DNA from: an uncultured Prevotella sp.
GTDB taxonomy: Bacteria > Bacteroidota > Bacteroidia > Bacteroidales > Bacteroidaceae
DNA: 22,785 nt
Assembly (NCBI GenBank): GCA_900543155.1
Contig: UQQN01000033.1
Coordinates: forward strand, 1 to 22,785
Reading direction: 5' to 3'
Part shown: piece by piece, positions 6,729 to 13,938 of the stretch
Layout: each line of letters opens with the position of its first letter
How positions within the stretch are numbered: the first letter of the stretch is position 1
The notes under the pieces: model-generated
Database searches by the model: none
What the model was told of the DNA's origin: nothing
The model's input: the letters and a program-made list of their open reading frames with translations, nothing else
Made by a program: the position numbers and the translations under genes

Positions 6729-7931
6729 TTAATCTTTTCTATACCATATGCTCATCACTTTTTTACGGATGGCAATGATGTTTATGATTGAAACTAATAT
6801 AAATATTCCACCACCTGTAGCTAATGCGGGTAGCATACTGCCATTCTTTATGGTGGGGAAAATGAGGCCTATTACGTGCATATAGTAGTTGCGCACCACA
6901 ATGAGTAGCGCAAATGCAATGAGCAGTGTGGCTGCATTCATGCCTAAGGTGAGCAACTGATATGGACGGCTTACACGGTTGGGACTATAGCCTATGAGTA
7001 AGAGATTCTCGAGCTTTTGCGTGTTCTTTTGTACCAATAAGTAGATGCTTAGCATCAAAATATAGAACGAAAGTACGCTTACTAATAAGCCTACCAACAT
7101 AACCATGCTTACCACTACCTTTAAGAAATAAGTAGTTTTGCCTGCATCCAATTTGTTGTCTTCTACGTCATAGCCTTTTTGTTGCATATATTGTGCTATG
7201 CGTGAGTCGGTAGGGTTGCTTACTTCAAGAATTATGCGTGAAGGGTCTTCGGTTTTTCCTGGCTCGTAAGTGGCATTGCTCCAATCAATGAAACTTTGCG
7301 GTACAAGAATTGTGTTTAAACGACTTGAAAAACCAAGTACTTTGCCTTTAAACTGTGCATGTTGACCATTGGCATTGATAAAAATGTGCATGTCAATCAT
7401 ACCGACAAGGCCATCGCTAACCTTGGGTAGATTACGACTTTGGGCAAAACCAAAGTTGTAGAGTGCAATGTAGGTGCGTGGCAAAATAACGGGTACTTCT
7501 TCTTCGCCTGCAGTATATTTCCAGTCAGAAGCTTGAGCATCGACAAAACTATCGGGTACGGCTTCAAAGAACATTTCGGTGTTGAGTGGTGCAGAACCTT
7601 TCATGCCCATTGCAGCTGACACTTTATATTGCGATGAAGTGAATGCTCCTACCTTTTTGCAGAAAGGTTGTTTGCGTACGTCTTCAATGTCGAAGGTGCT
7701 AAAGGCGTTGCTACGTCCTGAGAGTGTGCCAACGGTAGTGATGTGTTTTGACACCACTAAGAAGTTGTTATTTATAAAGCTGTCTTCTTCTGTAAAGACG
7801 GGGATGATATCTTTGTAGAACTGTATGCCGAGCATTACCACCCACATACCAAAGAGATTGGCAAAGAAAAATCCCGCAAATTGCGACAGGCTGATGTGTT
7901 GTCGCAGCAGTTTCCAAATTAAACTTTTCAT
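6729..7931 (-). CDS. FtsX/MacB-type ABC transporter permease
   Basis: Inner-membrane permease-like protein of 400 residues with the topology of the FtsX/LolE/MacB superfamily. TM1 lies at about 17-38, a large extracytoplasmic domain at about 40-265, then TM2 at about 271-300, TM3 at 325-348 and TM4 at 368-388, with a basic tail. The periplasmic domain contains segments like SGRSNAFSTFDIEDVRKQPF and DMHIFINANGQHAQFKGKVLGF, in the style of MacB-type periplasmic core domains. The partner ATPase gene ends 12 bp upstream. Such pairs drive mechanotransmission across the envelope rather than classic transport. Substrate (lipoprotein, peptide, peptidoglycan hydrolase control) cannot be assigned. The start at 7931 fits the TM1 position. 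Confidence 0.8.
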   Translation of the reverse strand: MKSLIWKLLRQHISLSQFAGFFFANLFGMWVVMLGIQFYKDIIPVFTEEDSFINNNFLVVSKHITTVGTLSGRSNAFSTFDIEDVRKQPFCKKVGAFTSSQYKVSAAMGMKGSAPLNTEMFFEAVPDSFVDAQASDWKYTAGEEEVPVILPRTYIALYNFGFAQSRNLPKVSDGLVGMIDMHIFINANGQHAQFKGKVLGFSSRLNTILVPQSFIDWSNATYEPGKTEDPSRIILEVSNPTDSRIAQYMQQKGYDVEDNKLDAGKTTYFLKVVVSMVMLVGLLVSVLSFYILMLSIYLLVQKNTQKLENLLLIGYSPNRVSRPYQLLTLGMNAATLLIAFALLIVVRNYYMHVIGLIFPTIKNGSMLPALATGGGIFILVSIINIIAIRKKVMSIWYRKD

Positions 7932-7943
7932 TGTATGTGCGTG

Positions 7944-8588
7944 TTACAGTTTATAGGTCTTGTCATAATCTAACACCATGTGTTTGCCAATGCTGGTCAC
8001 AATAACGCCTGCACCTTGTTGTTTTGCTTCGCTCATCATGATGTCTGCCATGATGGCTGAATTCGTATCGTCAAGGTGACTGATAGGTTCGTCTGCCAAA
8101 AGAAAATCAAATGGTTGTACCAAGGCTCTGATCATTGCTACACGTTGTTGTTGTCCAAAACTCATACGTCCTACTTTGGCATCGAGTTTGTCGGCAATGC
8201 CCAATCTTTCAAACCATTCTTTGATTTGGCTCTCTGTTTTAAAGTTTGTAAGATTGTTTTTTATCATTACATTCTCGAGAGCTGTAAGTTCGGGGAAGAG
8301 GCGTAGCTCTTGAAACAGGTGACTTACGCTGTGTTGACGAATGTCAACCCATTGGTTTACTTTGATGTCGTGTACATCTTGTTCGTCGAACTGCACTGTG
8401 CCTGTATAGTCGTGACGATAGCCCAAGATGTAGCTGCACAGTGTGGATTTTCCTGTACCCGACATGGCTTCTACAAGATAGAGCTTTCCTTTTTCAAACT
8501 TCACGTTTTGTTGCCACACTTCACTATTCAAGTCGGTGCGATTGGCAAATACGTGAGGCAAAACATTCGTAAGTGTAATGGTTTGCAT
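7944..8588 (-). CDS. ABC transporter ATP-binding protein (divergent)
   Basis: Nucleotide-binding subunit of 214 residues, partner of the permease just downstream. Visible motifs are Walker A AMSGTGKST (41-49), Q-loop Q93 in SHLFQELRLFPELTALENV, an altered signature MSFGQQQRV (142-150, instead of LSGGQ), Walker B FDFLLADEP (160-168) and the D-loop SHLDD. The H-loop histidine seems missing: the expected VTH is VTS199. The first Walker A glycine is replaced by alanine. It is nearest in style to LolD/MacB/FtsE ATPases. The changed signature and missing switch histidine suggest weak or unusual ATP hydrolysis. It is the first gene of a tight three-gene set (ATPase, permease, kinase-RapZ). Confidence 0.85.
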   Translation of the reverse strand: MQTITLTNVLPHVFANRTDLNSEVWQQNVKFEKGKLYLVEAMSGTGKSTLCSYILGYRHDYTGTVQFDEQDVHDIKVNQWVDIRQHSVSHLFQELRLFPELTALENVMIKNNLTNFKTESQIKEWFERLGIADKLDAKVGRMSFGQQQRVAMIRALVQPFDFLLADEPISHLDDTNSAIMADIMMSEAKQQGAGVIVTSIGKHMVLDYDKTYKL

Positions 8589-8703
8589 GATGTGTGTTAT
8601 GTTTATGGATGGCTCTTTATGTTATGCGCCAACCTTTTTATCATTTCGGTTTGGGCTTTTCAGTCCAAGTAACTTTACTACTTAATAAAGGGATAGAGAA
8701 TTC

Positions 8704-10104
8704 TTACTGAATAACCAAACTTGCTTTTCTGCCTGTTTCGGCTTTATAAGTAATGGCTTGTGAACCAGGTAGAATGGTCTTGAGAATATCAGTCATTGCA
8801 CCACTACTCATGCAGGGTTGTGTAAACAACTTGTTTAGGTTTACGTGAAAATAAACCAATGTACCTTGTGTTTCAGAACTCTTTTGGGCAATAAGTGGTT
8901 GTGCTGCACGTTCTACTAATGAAGGTGAGGTAAAATATAGAGCCTTGTGTGTTGCATTCTTACCAAAGTTTAATTGTTGCTTGTCATTGCTCAGGAAGAA
9001 AGCTTCGGCACTGGTACGTTTTAGCACTACATTTTTTTGTTTCTTGGCACTTTCCATCCAATAGTCGGCATCGGCAAAGAGGTTGTTAGCTGTTGTTTCT
9101 GCCTTTAAACAGAATGTGGGGGTCCAATCTTTGGCAAACGAGCTGATTTCCATGCTAAATATACCATTGGTGCTACTTAACATGCGGTCGGCATCAATTG
9201 TTTGGTTTAATCCCATAAGTAAACCACGTAGTGTAGCATCGGTTTTGAGCAATTGTAATAACTGTTTGCCTTGTGTGCTGGTTGCCATCACAAAGAGAGT
9301 GCTATCGCAGAGAGTGGGATTAGCAATGCGAATGCAGCCTTTTTCTTTTTCAAAAGCATCAATAGCACTTACGATGTCCTCGTTCTCGCTGGTAATGTTG
9401 CTATTGATTTCGGTAGAATCTTTGTTTATCTTAGCTGAGGCAAAAACTTGTACTGCTGATGGATCGCAGTCTGCAGGTACACTTAGTCTAAAAAGCATGT
9501 TGTAGGGCGTAGGTACAGCATCGAGTTGTGCAAAGAGTTGTATACTACCTTGTTGTGCTTTTAGTTGGTCGTATGCTTTAGTTTTTGTGAAGCAGTCGCC
9601 TGTGTTAACCATGCTTGTAATGGTTTGGCGTAACATATCTTTTTCTTGTGCTACACCAGGACCTAAGGCTAAAACCATGCGACTATTCCATGCCATAAGC
9701 CATCCACTGTTTAGCCACGCCCAATGTAAGTCATCATATTCTTCGGTAGGTTGACACTTCTTTTGTGTCACTAATTTATTTATTTGGGCACCAATAGCAT
9801 CTTCATTGTGAACCTTTGCCACAAAACCGATATATTCGTTGGGTGTAACGAAGGCATAGAGCGGTTGAGTAAGGTCTAAACCATCGGGTTTAATACCTAA
9901 GGCTTTTTCGAGTGGATTAGGAATATTGCCAACTTCTTTTTGTAATTCGGTAGCTTGAATCCTTACTACTGCTTTTGCTTGTGCAGGAATCATTTCTTCG
10001 TAACTCTTGGGCCAAAGCCACCAAGCTGTTAAGAAGGCAATAGTTAGCGCTGCAACCACAGCAAGAGCTATTGTTAGATTTTTTTTGTTTATGAAATTCT
10101 TCAT
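8704..10104 (-). CDS. Membrane-anchored protein, DUF4836-like
   Basis: Large protein of 466 residues with an N-terminal signal anchor (basic MKNFINKKN, then hydrophobic residues about 11-31 ending in AWWLWPKSYEEMIPAQAKAVVRI). The rest is probably periplasmic. The opening EEMIPAQAKAVVRIQATEL and long repeats of predicted beta/alpha structure recall the Bacteroidetes DUF4836 family, whose function is unknown. This assignment is from pattern memory only. The start codon overlaps the rsmE stop by four bases (ATGA), so translation is probably coupled. No catalytic motif was recognised. The gene is followed after 115 bp by the ABC ATPase gene, with no evident promoter or terminator in that gap. Confidence 0.7.
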   Translation of the reverse strand: MKNFINKKNLTIALAVVAALTIAFLTAWWLWPKSYEEMIPAQAKAVVRIQATELQKEVGNIPNPLEKALGIKPDGLDLTQPLYAFVTPNEYIGFVAKVHNEDAIGAQINKLVTQKKCQPTEEYDDLHWAWLNSGWLMAWNSRMVLALGPGVAQEKDMLRQTITSMVNTGDCFTKTKAYDQLKAQQGSIQLFAQLDAVPTPYNMLFRLSVPADCDPSAVQVFASAKINKDSTEINSNITSENEDIVSAIDAFEKEKGCIRIANPTLCDSTLFVMATSTQGKQLLQLLKTDATLRGLLMGLNQTIDADRMLSSTNGIFSMEISSFAKDWTPTFCLKAETTANNLFADADYWMESAKKQKNVVLKRTSAEAFFLSNDKQQLNFGKNATHKALYFTSPSLVERAAQPLIAQKSSETQGTLVYFHVNLNKLFTQPCMSSGAMTDILKTILPGSQAITYKAETGRKASLVIQ

Positions 10105-10859
10105 TGTTTATTGCGTTTTGCCAAATACATTAAGTGTACGGCTACCAATGCTGCTGTTTCAGTACGAAGTCTGCTTTCTCCTAAACTAATAGGTTGAAAA
10201 CCAGCTTTTATAGCCTCGTTAACTTCAGTAATACTAAAATCGCCTTCAGGACCAATAAGTACCAACGCATTTCCGTCCTCATTTAGTAAATCGCCTAAGA
10301 AGTTGCGTCCCGAAAGATGGATGCTTTCGTCTGCGCCATCTGTTTCTTCAGGGCTATAGCAGTGGGCGATAAATTTTTGTCCGTCGAAGGATTGGCTGAT
10401 GAACTTTTTAAAGTCGGTAAGAGGTGAAATAACGGGTTTAAAAGCCTTGTGGCTTTGTTTCATGGCTGACACCACAATTTTTTCAAGACGTTCGTTTTTT
10501 ACCACACGGCGTTCAGAGTTGGCACAATTAAGCAAACTGATATTGTCAATACCAATTTCGGTAGCTTTTTCGGCAAACCATTCCATACGATCCATATTTT
10601 TGGTGGGAGCTACCGCCAAATGAATATTTCCGCGCCACAATTTATGGTCTTCCCATTCATTGTCTATTGCAAACTGACAATGTTTGTTTGATGCCAATGT
10701 AATGTGTGCGTCATAGAATCGTCCTATACCATCGGTTAGTGTCAGCGAGTCGCCTTCCTTCATGCGTAGTACACGTACAGCGTGTGCTGCTTCTTCGGTT
10801 GGCATCTCTGTGCTACCGTTAGTTAATTCGGGGACGTAGAATATGCGAGTCTCTTTCAT
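10101..10859 (-). CDS. rsmE: 16S rRNA (uracil-1498-N3)-methyltransferase RsmE
   Basis: SAM-dependent SPOUT methyltransferase that modifies U1498 of 16S rRNA, acting on the assembled 30S subunit. Length 252 is normal. The N-terminal PUA-like domain begins MKETRIFYVPEL and contains HAVRVLRMKEGDSLTLTDGIGRFYDAHI. The SPOUT domain has VAPTKNMDRMEWFAEKATEIG, then LVLIGPEGDFSITEV and the knot motif SLGESRLRTETAALVAV. GPEGD replaces the commoner GPEGG. The gene shares a four-base overlap with the following membrane-protein gene. No -7 box was found directly upstream, so it may be read from the DUF151 promoter through the hairpin at 10901-10934. Confidence 0.93.
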   Translation of the reverse strand: MKETRIFYVPELTNGSTEMPTEEAAHAVRVLRMKEGDSLTLTDGIGRFYDAHITLASNKHCQFAIDNEWEDHKLWRGNIHLAVAPTKNMDRMEWFAEKATEIGIDNISLLNCANSERRVVKNERLEKIVVSAMKQSHKAFKPVISPLTDFKKFISQSFDGQKFIAHCYSPEETDGADESIHLSGRNFLGDLLNEDGNALVLIGPEGDFSITEVNEAIKAGFQPISLGESRLRTETAALVAVHLMYLAKRNKQ

Positions 10860-10900
10860 TAGGTGCGTTTCGTTTTATTTATAGGAACAGTGCGGTGTAA

Positions 10901-10934
10901 TTATCAGAATAGTTATTCGGAATGAATCTGATAA
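10901..10934. other. Hairpin between the DUF151 gene and rsmE
   Basis: TTATCAGA (10901-10908) and TCTGATAA (10927-10934) are exact reverse complements, with ATTCGGAAT in the loop also self-complementary. No T-run follows on either strand. It shares ATCAGAAT with the centre of the GGTGGTTCTAA element at 17183-17228 and could be a decayed relative, but this is weak. Confidence 0.45.
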
Positions 10935-10991
10935 ATATTTTGAATACACTGAATATTAACAGAATTTCTATACTTTACTAAAGTAAAACTT

Positions 10992-11555
10992 TTATAGCTG
11001 TTCGTTGTCTTTACGTGATGTCCTTTTTTTGAGTTCATCGCGTAGAATACTTGCTAATTCAAAGTTTTCTTCTTCAACAGCGCCTTGTAATGCAGCTTCT
11101 AAAAGTTCGTTGTTCATTGCAGTAATGGGCAATGCCATGCTTTGACCTGTAGGTTGCATTTTTGATTGTCTTTCAAATATGTCGCTTTGTACCCAAAGTG
11201 AGGCACGCATTTCGTGAGCAGCTACAGCAGCTTCGGCTACAGGGGTTTGTATAGAAACGGTTTCATTAACTAATTCAAAGTCTATTAGTGCGCGAGTTTC
11301 TCCATTAGCTGGTTGCATCAGTCGCACACCAATCAATGTCATGCCTACACGACTTGCCAATTGATTCATTAAATGAGAACATGTAAAGTCCTTTTCGCTA
11401 AGTGCTGCTGCAATCATTTCATATCCTTTTTGGTCGATAAGTACGGGAAAAAAGCGTTCTCCCTCTACTTCGCGTAGCACTAAAATGAAGGCGTTTTGCA
11501 ATTCACGCCCACGTGTAAGACCTTCAATCTTTAGTTCAATATAGTTATCGTACAT
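10992..11555 (-). CDS. Bifunctional nuclease family protein (DUF151) with C-terminal UVR motif
   Basis: The protein (187 residues) has an N-terminal DUF151/BFN domain (about 1-125: YIELKIEGLTRGRELQNAFILVLREVEGERFFPVLIDQKGYEMIAAALS, then SHLMNQLASRVGMTLIGVRL). A C-terminal UvrB/UvrC-like helical hairpin lies at about 150-183 (ELLEAALQGAVEEENFELASILRDELKKR). The DUF151 family includes plant and bacterial dual RNase/DNase proteins, and the UVR motif is a protein-protein or nucleic-acid contact module. Activity in this protein is inferred only. The gene has a textbook promoter 71-101 bases upstream of its start and a hairpin after its stop. The N terminus starts directly at the domain, so the first ATG is well supported. 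Confidence 0.88.
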   Translation of the reverse strand: MYDNYIELKIEGLTRGRELQNAFILVLREVEGERFFPVLIDQKGYEMIAAALSEKDFTCSHLMNQLASRVGMTLIGVRLMQPANGETRALIDFELVNETVSIQTPVAEAAVAAHEMRASLWVQSDIFERQSKMQPTGQSMALPITAMNNELLEAALQGAVEEENFELASILRDELKKRTSRKDNEQL

Positions 11556-11625
11556 GCTTTAAATATCAAATATTTAGAATCTTAATATATTGCGCGTTTA
11601 AACTTATTTGCGCACATTTTGAATT

Positions 11626-11656
11626 CAAAGTTACTGTAAACGTAACGCACTGCAAA
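11626..11656 (-). promoter_or_regulatory. Consensus Bacteroidetes promoter for the DUF151 gene
   Basis: On the minus strand TTTG (plus 11653-11656), a 19-base spacer, and TAACTTTG (11626-11633) match TTTG-N19-TAnnTTTG exactly. The expected transcription start is about 11620, giving a leader of roughly 65 bases to the start at 11555. Confidence 0.8.
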
Positions 11657-11744
11657 GAAAAAATGGATTTTTCTTTATTTAAAGTAGTGTATCGTATGCT
11701 GTTTTAAGTTTGTCTCTGAATGTAAAAACTCTAAAACTTAAACT

Positions 11745-12365
11745 TTATTCATCAGCTTCGAGCATAGCTTTGATATCTTGTTCAATGCTTTGCTCGTTTG
11801 GCAGTGATGTTTTATCGATGCAAATGCCTTGTGCGCCACCGTCGATGAGGGGTATAATGTCAGTGTGTAAGATATTACCATAAATGCAGATAGGAATGCG
11901 TACTTCTTCTTGATAGAGTTGGCGCATTAACTGTTGGCATTGTTCTGTGTCAAAGTCGGTTGGGTTTTGAGTATTAGACACGTAATTGCCACAACAAATA
12001 TAGTCGGCACCTGTGCGTTTGAGTTTTTTGATACCCTCAAAAGTATGGGCTGTAGCACCAATGATAAACTCATGACCAAGAGCTTCGCGTGTTTCAATCA
12101 TGTCGGTAATAGTTTCAGGCATGCGCACACCATCAGCTTTTATTTTCTTGCACAATTCAACTTGATTATAGAGCACTAAAGTAGCTCCTTTTTCGTGGCA
12201 GGCTTTAAGTAATCTTTCTGCTATTTGCTCAATGTCTTTAGCCTCGTTACTATCGTTGTGTATGTGTAACTCAATCCATTTACATCCTCCTGAAAGTGCA
12301 CGTATGGCAGATTCTTCGTGACTAAGTGTAGGAGTAGAGTATGTAATAAACTGTATAGGTATCAT
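11745..12365 (-). CDS. ThiE-like (thiamine phosphate synthase family) protein lacking key residues
   Basis: A TIM-barrel protein of 206 residues related to thiamine phosphate synthase. Recognisable strands are GCKWIELHIHN (28-37, for canonical GxxLxQLRxK), ATLVLYNQVELCKKIKADGVRMP (61-83, for INDRxDLAxxxxADGVHLGQ), EFIIGATAHTFEGIKKLKRTGADYICCGNYVSNTQNPTDF (99-138, for IGxSxHxxxE...GADYIGxGPxxPTxTK), IPICIYGNI and GGAQGICI. The arginine of QLRxK is histidine (H34), the HLGQxD motif is RMPETI, and the T-x-T-K diphosphate loop is NTQNP. These are the residues that bind HMP-diphosphate in ThiE. It stands alone, with no thi genes or TPP riboswitch nearby, so I do not call it thiE. A separate or regulatory role is possible. 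Confidence 0.75.
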   Translation of the reverse strand: MIPIQFITYSTPTLSHEESAIRALSGGCKWIELHIHNDSNEAKDIEQIAERLLKACHEKGATLVLYNQVELCKKIKADGVRMPETITDMIETREALGHEFIIGATAHTFEGIKKLKRTGADYICCGNYVSNTQNPTDFDTEQCQQLMRQLYQEEVRIPICIYGNILHTDIIPLIDGGAQGICIDKTSLPNEQSIEQDIKAMLEADE

Positions 12366-12400
12366 AAGTTTGTTTGTTATTTTTTGTGATTATTGTGGTG

Positions 12401-12408
12401 CAAAATTA
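12401..12408 (-). promoter_or_regulatory. Candidate promoter (-7 box) for the ThiE-like gene
   Basis: TAATTTTG on the minus strand fits TAnnTTTG and lies 36 bases before the start at 12365. Upstream there is a T-rich TTTTTTTC at about the right distance but no exact TTTG. It is divergent from the plus-strand promoter at 12448-12479. Confidence 0.45.
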
Positions 12409-12447
12409 CAAATTAAAAGGTCTAATTGAAAAAAACAGTCCAATTTA

Positions 12448-12479
12448 TTTGTGACTTTGGTGCAGAACCTATACCTTTG
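12448..12479 (+). promoter_or_regulatory. Bacteroidetes promoter for the T9SS-tail/sigma factor unit
   Basis: TTTG (12448-12451), a 20-base spacer, and TACCTTTG (12472-12479) match the Bacteroidetes vegetative promoter. The expected start near 12486 leaves about 60 bases to the ATG at 12545. Confidence 0.65.
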
Positions 12480-12544
12480 CATTAGAAGCAGTGTGTCTAT
12501 TTATGATTTGTTAGATTGCACTTTAAATTTTAAAAAGAAAGCTT

Positions 12545-12889
12545 ATGAAAGAATACTTACTTCGTACAATATTTTGTGTAATGTCTGTAGCGGCTCCTAC
12601 TATGATGTGGGGCGCAGAAGATTGTGCTCCTATGCCTTATGAGCCTATTTTGTCTGAAATGATGGGGGATGAGGTTTCTCGTTTTGATGTGAGCGTTCGT
12701 GGGGCAGCTGTTCAGGTTCATGCTGTGAATTGCCAAGGACAGATATTGAAAATTTATGATCTCGTGGGCAAGTTAAAATGTGAAGTTCATATTGACTCAA
12801 ACGATAAGACTGTGCGCGTTAACTTAGGAAAGGGTGTTTACTTGATTAATGTCGGTGGCGCTACACGTAGAATAGCTGTGGCTGGCTAA
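12545..12889 (+). CDS. Miniature secreted protein with T9SS-type C-terminal domain
   Basis: Short protein (114 residues) with a probable signal peptide at 1-24 (MKEYLLRTIFCVMSVAAPTMMWGA, cleavage before EDC). The remainder reads as a single type IX secretion C-terminal domain: VSVRGAAVQVHAVNCQGQILKIYDLVGKLKCEVHI (49-83), then KTVRVNLGKGVYLINVGGATRRIAVAG (88-114). The IYDLVGK, LGKGVYLINV and closing TRRIAV strands match the Por secretion tail pattern. There is almost no cargo between signal and tail (about 20 residues), whereas T9SS substrates are normally hundreds of residues. The gene has its own promoter and lies 67 bp before an ECF sigma factor gene. A remnant of a larger gene or a small surface protein are both possible. 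Confidence 0.72.
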   Translation: MKEYLLRTIFCVMSVAAPTMMWGAEDCAPMPYEPILSEMMGDEVSRFDVSVRGAAVQVHAVNCQGQILKIYDLVGKLKCEVHIDSNDKTVRVNLGKGVYLINVGGATRRIAVAG

Positions 12890-12948
12890 TTTGTACACAC
12901 TTATACTTAGCACATATATTTAGATTATAATTTATAGTTTTTGGTGTC

Positions 12949-12954
12949 AGGAGG
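12949..12954 (+). promoter_or_regulatory. Strong Shine-Dalgarno site of the ECF sigma factor
   Basis: AGGAGG lies two bases before the ATG at 12957. Such a strong site is uncommon in this phylum and rare in this window. It supports the 12957 start, although the spacing is short. Confidence 0.6.
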
Positions 12955-12956
12955 AA

Positions 12957-13496
12957 ATGTATAATACCGAATTGCTACATAATCCAACTACGCGTGCAAA
13001 GGCTTTTGCCGAAATGGTAAAAGATTTGTCGCCACAACTTTATGCTACGATTCGACGTATGGTGCAGTTTCATGATGATGCCGACGACGTAATGCAAAAT
13101 ACGTTTATGAAGGCTTGGCAGGCACTCGATAGTTTTAGGGGTGACTGCCAATTGTCTACTTGGATGTATCGTATTGCAGTAAACGAATGTTTGAGCTTGC
13201 TGCAACGAAGGCGTGAAACTGAAAGTCTAGACAACGCTGTGGAGGTTACGCGAGCATTAGAAAGCGATCCTTTCTTTGATGGTGATGAAACAGAATTGCT
13301 TTTGCAACAAGCTATTGCTACTTTGCCCGATAAGCAACGTGTGGTTTTTAATATGCGCTATTTTGAAGAACGCAAATACGAAGAAATGAGCGAACTTTTG
13401 CAAACTAGTGTGGGGGCGCTGAAGGCATCGTATCATTTGGCTGCTAAAAAAATTGAGCAGTTTTTTAATGATCGGGAAATACATATGTTGTCATAG
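12957..13496 (+). CDS. ECF-family RNA polymerase sigma factor
   Basis: Sigma-70 family protein of 179 residues with only regions 2 and 4. Region 2 is at about 22-86 (LYATIRRMVQFHDDADDVMQNTFMKAWQALDSF, then CQLSTWMYRIAVNECLSLLQRRR), including the DDVxQxTFxKAW core-binding helix. An acidic linker (residues 87-112) leads to region 4 at about 115-168 (IATLPDKQRVVFNMRYFEERKYEEMSELLQTSVGALKASYHLAAKKIEQFF), with the helix-turn-helix at YEEMSELLQTSVGALKASYHLA. It is followed by a one-TM protein and a Spy-like periplasmic protein, the layout of an envelope-stress ECF system. Its regulon is unknown. A candidate ECF-style promoter lies just after its stop. Confidence 0.92.
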   Translation: MYNTELLHNPTTRAKAFAEMVKDLSPQLYATIRRMVQFHDDADDVMQNTFMKAWQALDSFRGDCQLSTWMYRIAVNECLSLLQRRRETESLDNAVEVTRALESDPFFDGDETELLLQQAIATLPDKQRVVFNMRYFEERKYEEMSELLQTSVGALKASYHLAAKKIEQFFNDREIHMLS

Positions 13497-13534
13497 AGTT
13501 TCGATCATCTTTTAAAAATAAAAAATATTCTCTT

Positions 13535-13560
13535 AAACCTTTGTACTTTTCGACAGTCAT
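13535..13560 (+). promoter_or_regulatory. Candidate ECF-type promoter before the anti-sigma gene
   Basis: AAACCTTTG (13535-13543) and, eight bases later, CGACAGTCAT (13551-13560) resemble the AAC-type -35 and CGTC-like -10 elements of ECF promoters. The elements lie 30-55 bases before the ATG at 13591. The spacing is a little short and no second copy was found in the window, so this is tentative. Confidence 0.3.
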
Positions 13561-13590
13561 ATTATTGTGAAACAAGAAAAGAATTGACAT

Positions 13591-13938
13591 ATGACTACAT
13601 TTAGTGTAAATGACATAAAGAAGAGCCATAATCCGTTTGTAGTGCCTGAAGGCTATTTGGCGGATTTTGCTGATCGTATGATGCAACGCATTGCTGCTAC
13701 GCCTATGGTTGAGGAAAAGCAAATGCGCATTGTGCATTGGATTCCTTGGCTTGGTGTGGCGTGTGTAGCTGCGTTAACATTGCTATTTGTGCATGGACAA
13801 CAGACATTAGATGCTGATTTACAGCAAACGACAGGTGAGTCTGCCACTATTGCTTCTGCCAATAGTGCGGATGAGGCATATGATTACTTGATGACTAATA
13901 ACTTAAACGAAATGTATGATTATGAAACAGATAATTAA
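13591..13938 (+). CDS. One-TM NPF-VPEGY protein, probable anti-sigma factor
   Basis: Protein of 115 residues. A cytoplasmic N terminus contains NPFVVPEGYLADFADRMMQRI (14-34), a motif I recognise from Bacteroidetes proteins encoded beside ECF sigma factors. A single TM segment at about 49-68 (HWIPWLGVACVAALTLLFVH) is followed by an acidic periplasmic tail (70-115). The layout (cytoplasmic sigma-binding part, one TM, periplasmic sensing part) suits an anti-sigma factor. No zinc-binding ZAS motif (HxxxCxxC) is present. The end overlaps the start of the next gene by about 17-23 bases, so translation is likely coupled. The anti-sigma function is inferred from context. Confidence 0.75.
   Translation: MTTFSVNDIKKSHNPFVVPEGYLADFADRMMQRIAATPMVEEKQMRIVHWIPWLGVACVAALTLLFVHGQQTLDADLQQTTGESATIASANSADEAYDYLMTNNLNEMYDYETDN

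Noticed and set aside
11745..12365. Calling the gene thiE
   Set aside because: The diphosphate-binding arginine and the TxTK loop are replaced, so the specific enzyme name is not justified.
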